A stretch of 64,000 nucleotides of DNA from Archegozetes longisetosus (taxonomy: Eukaryota > Arthropoda > Arachnida > Sarcoptiformes > Trhypochthoniidae): NCBI GenBank assembly GCA_018873245.2, contig JAEMBT020000008.1, positions 10,561,172-10,625,171 on the forward strand, written 5' to 3'. This document shows positions 63,201 to 64,000 of the stretch, piece by piece; within the stretch, counting starts at the first letter, position 1; each line of letters begins with the position of its first letter. The translations under genes were made by a program, and so were the position numbers. The notes beneath the pieces were generated by a model. That model saw only the letters and a program-made list of their open reading frames with translations. It had not been told where the DNA came from and did no database searches.

Positions 63201-64000
63201 TTTTTCTCTAAACATTTTTGAACAAAGTTTGAGATTTTTAAGTGAAGCTTGAAAATTTCGAGTAGTGGTTACGTAACTAATTAATTTTAATTAAATATAT
63301 ACTCTTTCGATTAAAACTTATTTAGTAATTTTAAACTTGAACTCATAATCTATGTTTGTGATATTTTATGGTTAATTATTACAAAACATCAAGAAAATTT
63401 CATATTGAAAAATATTCAGCTACTTACGTAAGTTAGTCAGAGGCACTATACTATCTCTACTGGCTGAGAGTTACTCTTTCATATTATATAGAAAGCTTAC
63501 TATTGGCTTCATCTCGATCATGAAGTCTGTCTTAGAAATTTTTCAGCTTATGAACGTTAAAAAGTTTAAGTTGTACTAAGTTTCAAGCTAGTCTAGTTTG
63601 TGTTGTTATACTAAAATTAGAACTGATGAAAAATGATCAGTCTCTAAGGAACTTAATATAGAAAATTAATTTTTGAAATTGATTACTTTAGGAAAATCAA
63701 GACGAAAAAATCTTGTGTCGTGTGAATGATTGTGATACTATTAGTCAAGTAAAAGCTAAATTATTAGACGCTCTATAAAAACACTCCCTTTTCATTGCGG
63801 CCATCAATACATGACGTCGACCTCGAATGGAGACATGGAAGGGGTGGACATTTGACACTTCAAGACGAAGATCTCACCACCAAAACAGAACATGGTATAT
63901 ATTCCTGCTAAAAATAGATTTTCATAACTTTCTATAAGTTTAAAAACTTTCCTAAGCTTTACAAAAGTTTGAAAACTTTTCTAAACTTGTTCTCAAAGAC
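47036..64000 (+). CDS. PlexB: Plexin, probably plexin B (3' end beyond window)
   Basis: Plexins are single-pass surface receptors for semaphorins that steer axons and cell movement; the cytoplasmic part acts as a GAP on Rap/Ras GTPases and binds Rho-family GTPases. Twenty-two exons were joined by GT-AG junctions with matching phases. Numbering from the ATG at 47036: hydrophobic signal segment about 60-82, Sema about 97-546, PSI modules near 555-600, 705-745 and 859-901, IPT/TIG domains about 904-1300, transmembrane helix about 1319-1342, juxtamembrane coiled region about 1343-1395, GAP domain from about 1400 with paired Arg at 1510-1511 (LMLRRTES), and Rho-binding domain from about 1595. Type B is favoured by [13 protein letters not shown] and [28 protein letters not shown] in the cytoplasmic part. 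The frame is broken in exons 16 and 22; numbers after exon 15 assume those breaks are bridged. The larger introns are 50125-53564, 53694-55635 and 56905-59085. The last exons lie past the right edge. Confidence 0.93.
47698..47982 (+). CDS. PlexB: Plexin exon 2 (Sema start)
   Basis: The acceptor CATAG|CA restores frame from exon 1 and the donor is CAAG|GTATTA (phase 1). It encodes the first Sema blades: [23 protein letters not shown] is the conserved opening (given here by its start 47736 and key residues GRIYVGA..WLYQF), followed by a Cys-containing segment [11 protein letters not shown] and [11 protein letters not shown]. Confidence 0.95.
48206..48590 (+). CDS. PlexB: Plexin exon 3 (Sema)
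   Basis: It continues the Sema propeller. [11 protein letters not shown] follows CGTVHQ across the junction, and [19 protein letters not shown] and [15 protein letters not shown] are characteristic plexin Sema strands. The acceptor is TTCAAG|GC and the donor CTGAG|GTGAGA (phase 2). Confidence 0.96.
49164..49554 (+). CDS. PlexB: Plexin exon 4 (Sema)
   Basis: Starts after CCAACAG and ends before GTAAGT (phase 0). It encodes [26 protein letters not shown] and [20 protein letters not shown], the part of plexin Sema that holds the conserved RVCQ.D and SA(V/I)C motifs, and ends NLPDCPTPG. Confidence 0.97.
49948..50124 (+). CDS. PlexB: Plexin exon 5 (Sema)
   Basis: Fifty-nine codons, phase 0 at both ends (GTATAG|AGA and AAAAAG|GTATGA). 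It encodes a segment ending [15 protein letters not shown], a hallmark of plexin and semaphorin Sema domains. The intron that follows, 50125-53564, is the longest in the visible gene. Confidence 0.96.
50125..53564 (+). other. Plexin intron 5 (3.4 kb)
   Basis: AT-rich intron between two phase-0 exons. Short open frames on the minus strand (50698-50886, 52222-52404, 52655-52870) are low in complexity and look non-coding. No nested gene is seen. Confidence 0.8.
53565..53693 (+). CDS. PlexB: Plexin exon 6 (end of Sema)
   Basis: Forty-three codons, phase 0 at both ends (AAACAG|TTG, AAG|GTATGT). It encodes the last Sema blade with [20 protein letters not shown] leading to CASPYK, which joins the PSI domain in the next exon. 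Confidence 0.96.
53694..55635 (+). other. Plexin intron 6 (1.9 kb)
   Basis: Non-coding AT-rich intron; nothing else seen. Confidence 0.8.
55636..55736 (+). CDS. PlexB: Plexin exon 7 (first PSI)
   Basis: It encodes [18 protein letters not shown] and PYCGWC, the classic first PSI cysteine pattern C-x5-C-x2-C...CGWC. Acceptor TATAG, donor AAAAG|GTGATT, phase 2. Confidence 0.96.
55880..56012 (+). CDS. PlexB: Plexin exon 8 (PSI end and linker)
   Basis: Begins after CCAG and completes a Ser codon, then CTLKRECRD closes the first PSI. WLS and CIDFQSI.PESLPI lead into the IPT-like region. The donor is the slightly weak AAG|GTCTAT, phase 0. Confidence 0.93.
56142..56301 (+). CDS. PlexB: Plexin exon 9 (first IPT-like region)
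   Basis: The acceptor is ATTCAG|GTT and the donor TTCG|GTAACC, phase 1. It encodes [20 protein letters not shown] and GLVCRTPPV, the short region between the first and second PSI modules of plexins. Confidence 0.94.
56418..56514 (+). CDS. PlexB: Plexin exon 10
   Basis: Flanked by TTCAG and |GTAATA, phase 2 at the donor. It encodes [20 protein letters not shown] then FYDCNSHK, which enters the second PSI. Confidence 0.93.
56580..56688 (+). CDS. PlexB: Plexin exon 11 (second PSI)
   Basis: It encodes [14 protein letters not shown], the second PSI core, then further cysteines (KCSDD, KCSSD). The acceptor AATAG follows a short 65-base intron, and the donor is AAT|GTATGG, phase 0. Confidence 0.94.
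56761..56904 (+). CDS. PlexB: Plexin exon 12
   Basis: Forty-eight codons, phase 0 at both ends (TTAAACAG|ATG, AAT|GTGAGT). It encodes YCPSFD followed by [20 protein letters not shown], the second IPT-like region. Confidence 0.94.
56905..59085 (+). other. Plexin intron 12 (2.2 kb)
   Basis: Non-coding intron. It contains the CT microsatellite at 57234-57272 and otherwise plain AT-rich sequence. Confidence 0.8.
57234..57272. repeat. (CT)n microsatellite in plexin intron
   Basis: A perfect CT run of about 19 units inside intron 12. Confidence 0.96.
59086..59178 (+). CDS. PlexB: Plexin exon 13
   Basis: Thirty-one codons, phase 0 at both ends (TTTCAG|TCG, GCT|GTAAGT). It encodes [20 protein letters not shown] then IICSETA, a standard plexin segment. 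Confidence 0.94.
59618..59702 (+). CDS. PlexB: Plexin exon 14
   Basis: The acceptor is AAACAG|TAC and the donor AATG|GTAAGT, phase 1. It encodes a segment ending [16 protein letters not shown], which leads into the third PSI. Confidence 0.94.
59770..60100 (+). CDS. PlexB: Plexin exon 15 (third PSI and IPT)
   Basis: It encodes TIYKCHLLG and [17 protein letters not shown] (third PSI), then [19 protein letters not shown] and SNLG, the start of an IPT/TIG fold. The acceptor is AAACAG|TG and the donor CTGCAG|GTAATT, phase 2. Confidence 0.97.
60508..60930 (+). CDS. PlexB: Plexin exon 16 (IPT domains, frame broken)
   Basis: Begins after ATTACAG and ends before GTATTG. The first part encodes [20 protein letters not shown] and PCIVDK...[11 protein letters not shown] in one frame. 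From about 60797 the conserved text GLKIDNATL...[14 protein letters not shown]...SGGRTVT is in a different frame, so the exon cannot be read through. The switch needs two bases fewer or one base more, and lies at or near the TCTCTCTC run at 60785-60792. The first frame meets a stop at 60815. No intron fits, since no GT-AG pair here repairs the phase without removing conserved residues. Confidence 0.92.
60997..61363 (+). CDS. PlexB: Plexin exon 17 (IPT domains)
   Basis: The acceptor is TTTTAG|GTT and the donor TAAAG|GTAATG, phase 1. It encodes [19 protein letters not shown], the C.V...QMVCPSP core of an IPT domain, and [19 protein letters not shown], which opens the last IPT domain. Confidence 0.96.
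61463..61659 (+). CDS. PlexB: Plexin exon 18 (last IPT)
   Basis: It completes the Gly codon, then [20 protein letters not shown] and [12 protein letters not shown], the usual membrane-proximal IPT. The donor is the consensus GTT|GTAAGT, phase 0. Confidence 0.96.
61965..62287 (+). CDS. PlexB: Plexin exon 19 (transmembrane, juxtamembrane)
   Basis: It opens [17 protein letters not shown], the conserved last extracellular strand. [20 protein letters not shown] and ISLAVM form the single transmembrane helix. The basic stop [18 protein letters not shown] then starts the coiled juxtamembrane stretch ending [17 protein letters not shown]. The acceptor is TTATTAG|GTG and the donor CACAG|GTTTGT, phase 2. 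Confidence 0.97.
62478..62675 (+). CDS. PlexB: Plexin exon 20 (GAP domain start)
   Basis: It encodes [19 protein letters not shown] then [20 protein letters not shown] and SIRDR, the opening of the plexin GAP domain. Acceptor TTTAG, donor GATCG|GTACGT, phase 2. Confidence 0.97.
62794..63163 (+). CDS. PlexB: Plexin exon 21 (GAP arginines)
   Basis: It encodes [20 protein letters not shown], the [19 protein letters not shown] motif with the paired arginines that plexins use in GAP catalysis, and [20 protein letters not shown] followed by LLREHY. The acceptor is TTTTCAG|AG and the donor TTTCAG|GTTTGA, phase 0. Confidence 0.97.
63692..63894 (+). CDS. PlexB: Plexin exon 22 (Rho-binding domain, frame broken)
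   Basis: The acceptor TTTAG restores frame and the exon encodes [16 protein letters not shown], then hits TAA at 63776. The conserved continuation [31 protein letters not shown] and LTTKTEH is intact in another frame from TAT at 63774. Two added bases, such as one more CT in GCTCTAT, would join them, so the exon lacks two bases of frame at 63771-63774. The donor is CATG|GTATAT at 63895, which starts an intron that leaves the window. Confidence 0.93.
63895..64000 (+). other. Start of plexin intron 22 (truncated by window)
   Basis: It begins GTATAT and is AT-rich. The remaining 3' coding exons, expected to finish the Rho-binding domain and the second half of the GAP domain, lie to the right of the window. 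Confidence 0.85.

Overview
The window is eukaryotic nuclear DNA. It is strongly AT-rich, has many CT/GA microsatellites, and carries one large gene split into exons by GT-AG introns. Exon sequence and domain order point to an arthropod. An acariform mite is plausible from the base composition and the mix of short and long introns, but the sequence does not settle the species.

Positions 1 to about 46,850 (73% of the window) hold no protein gene I can support. This stretch contains simple repeats (CT/GA, CA, TA/GATA, TTA), several short minisatellites (8 to 50 bp units), two related ~136 bp elements with hAT-like ends lying in opposite orientation, three fragments resembling Tigger/pogo-type transposon ends, and one four-run guanine motif on the minus strand. 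It may be intergenic, or largely the first intron(s) of the downstream gene, because the first coding exon is preceded by a good splice acceptor at 46846-46847.

Positions 46,848 to the right edge hold one plus-strand gene, a plexin, most likely plexin B. I could place 22 exons covering the N-terminus with a hydrophobic signal segment, the Sema domain, three PSI modules, a series of IPT/TIG domains, one transmembrane helix, the juxtamembrane coiled region, the first part of the RasGAP-like domain and most of the Rho-GTPase-binding domain. The remaining 3' exons lie beyond position 64,000. Every splice junction I place is GT-AG and keeps phase.

Two places break the plexin reading frame inside exons: one in exon 16 (near 60785-60797) and one in exon 22 (near 63771-63776). 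Both sit in very short CT runs and both are explained by a 2-base change. Since every other exon is intact, the likeliest causes are assembly or consensus errors, or CT slippage alleles; a recently inactivated copy is possible. I found no new multi-gene system here. The most useful observations are the two frame breaks, the paired MITE-like copies, and the large gene-free upstream region.
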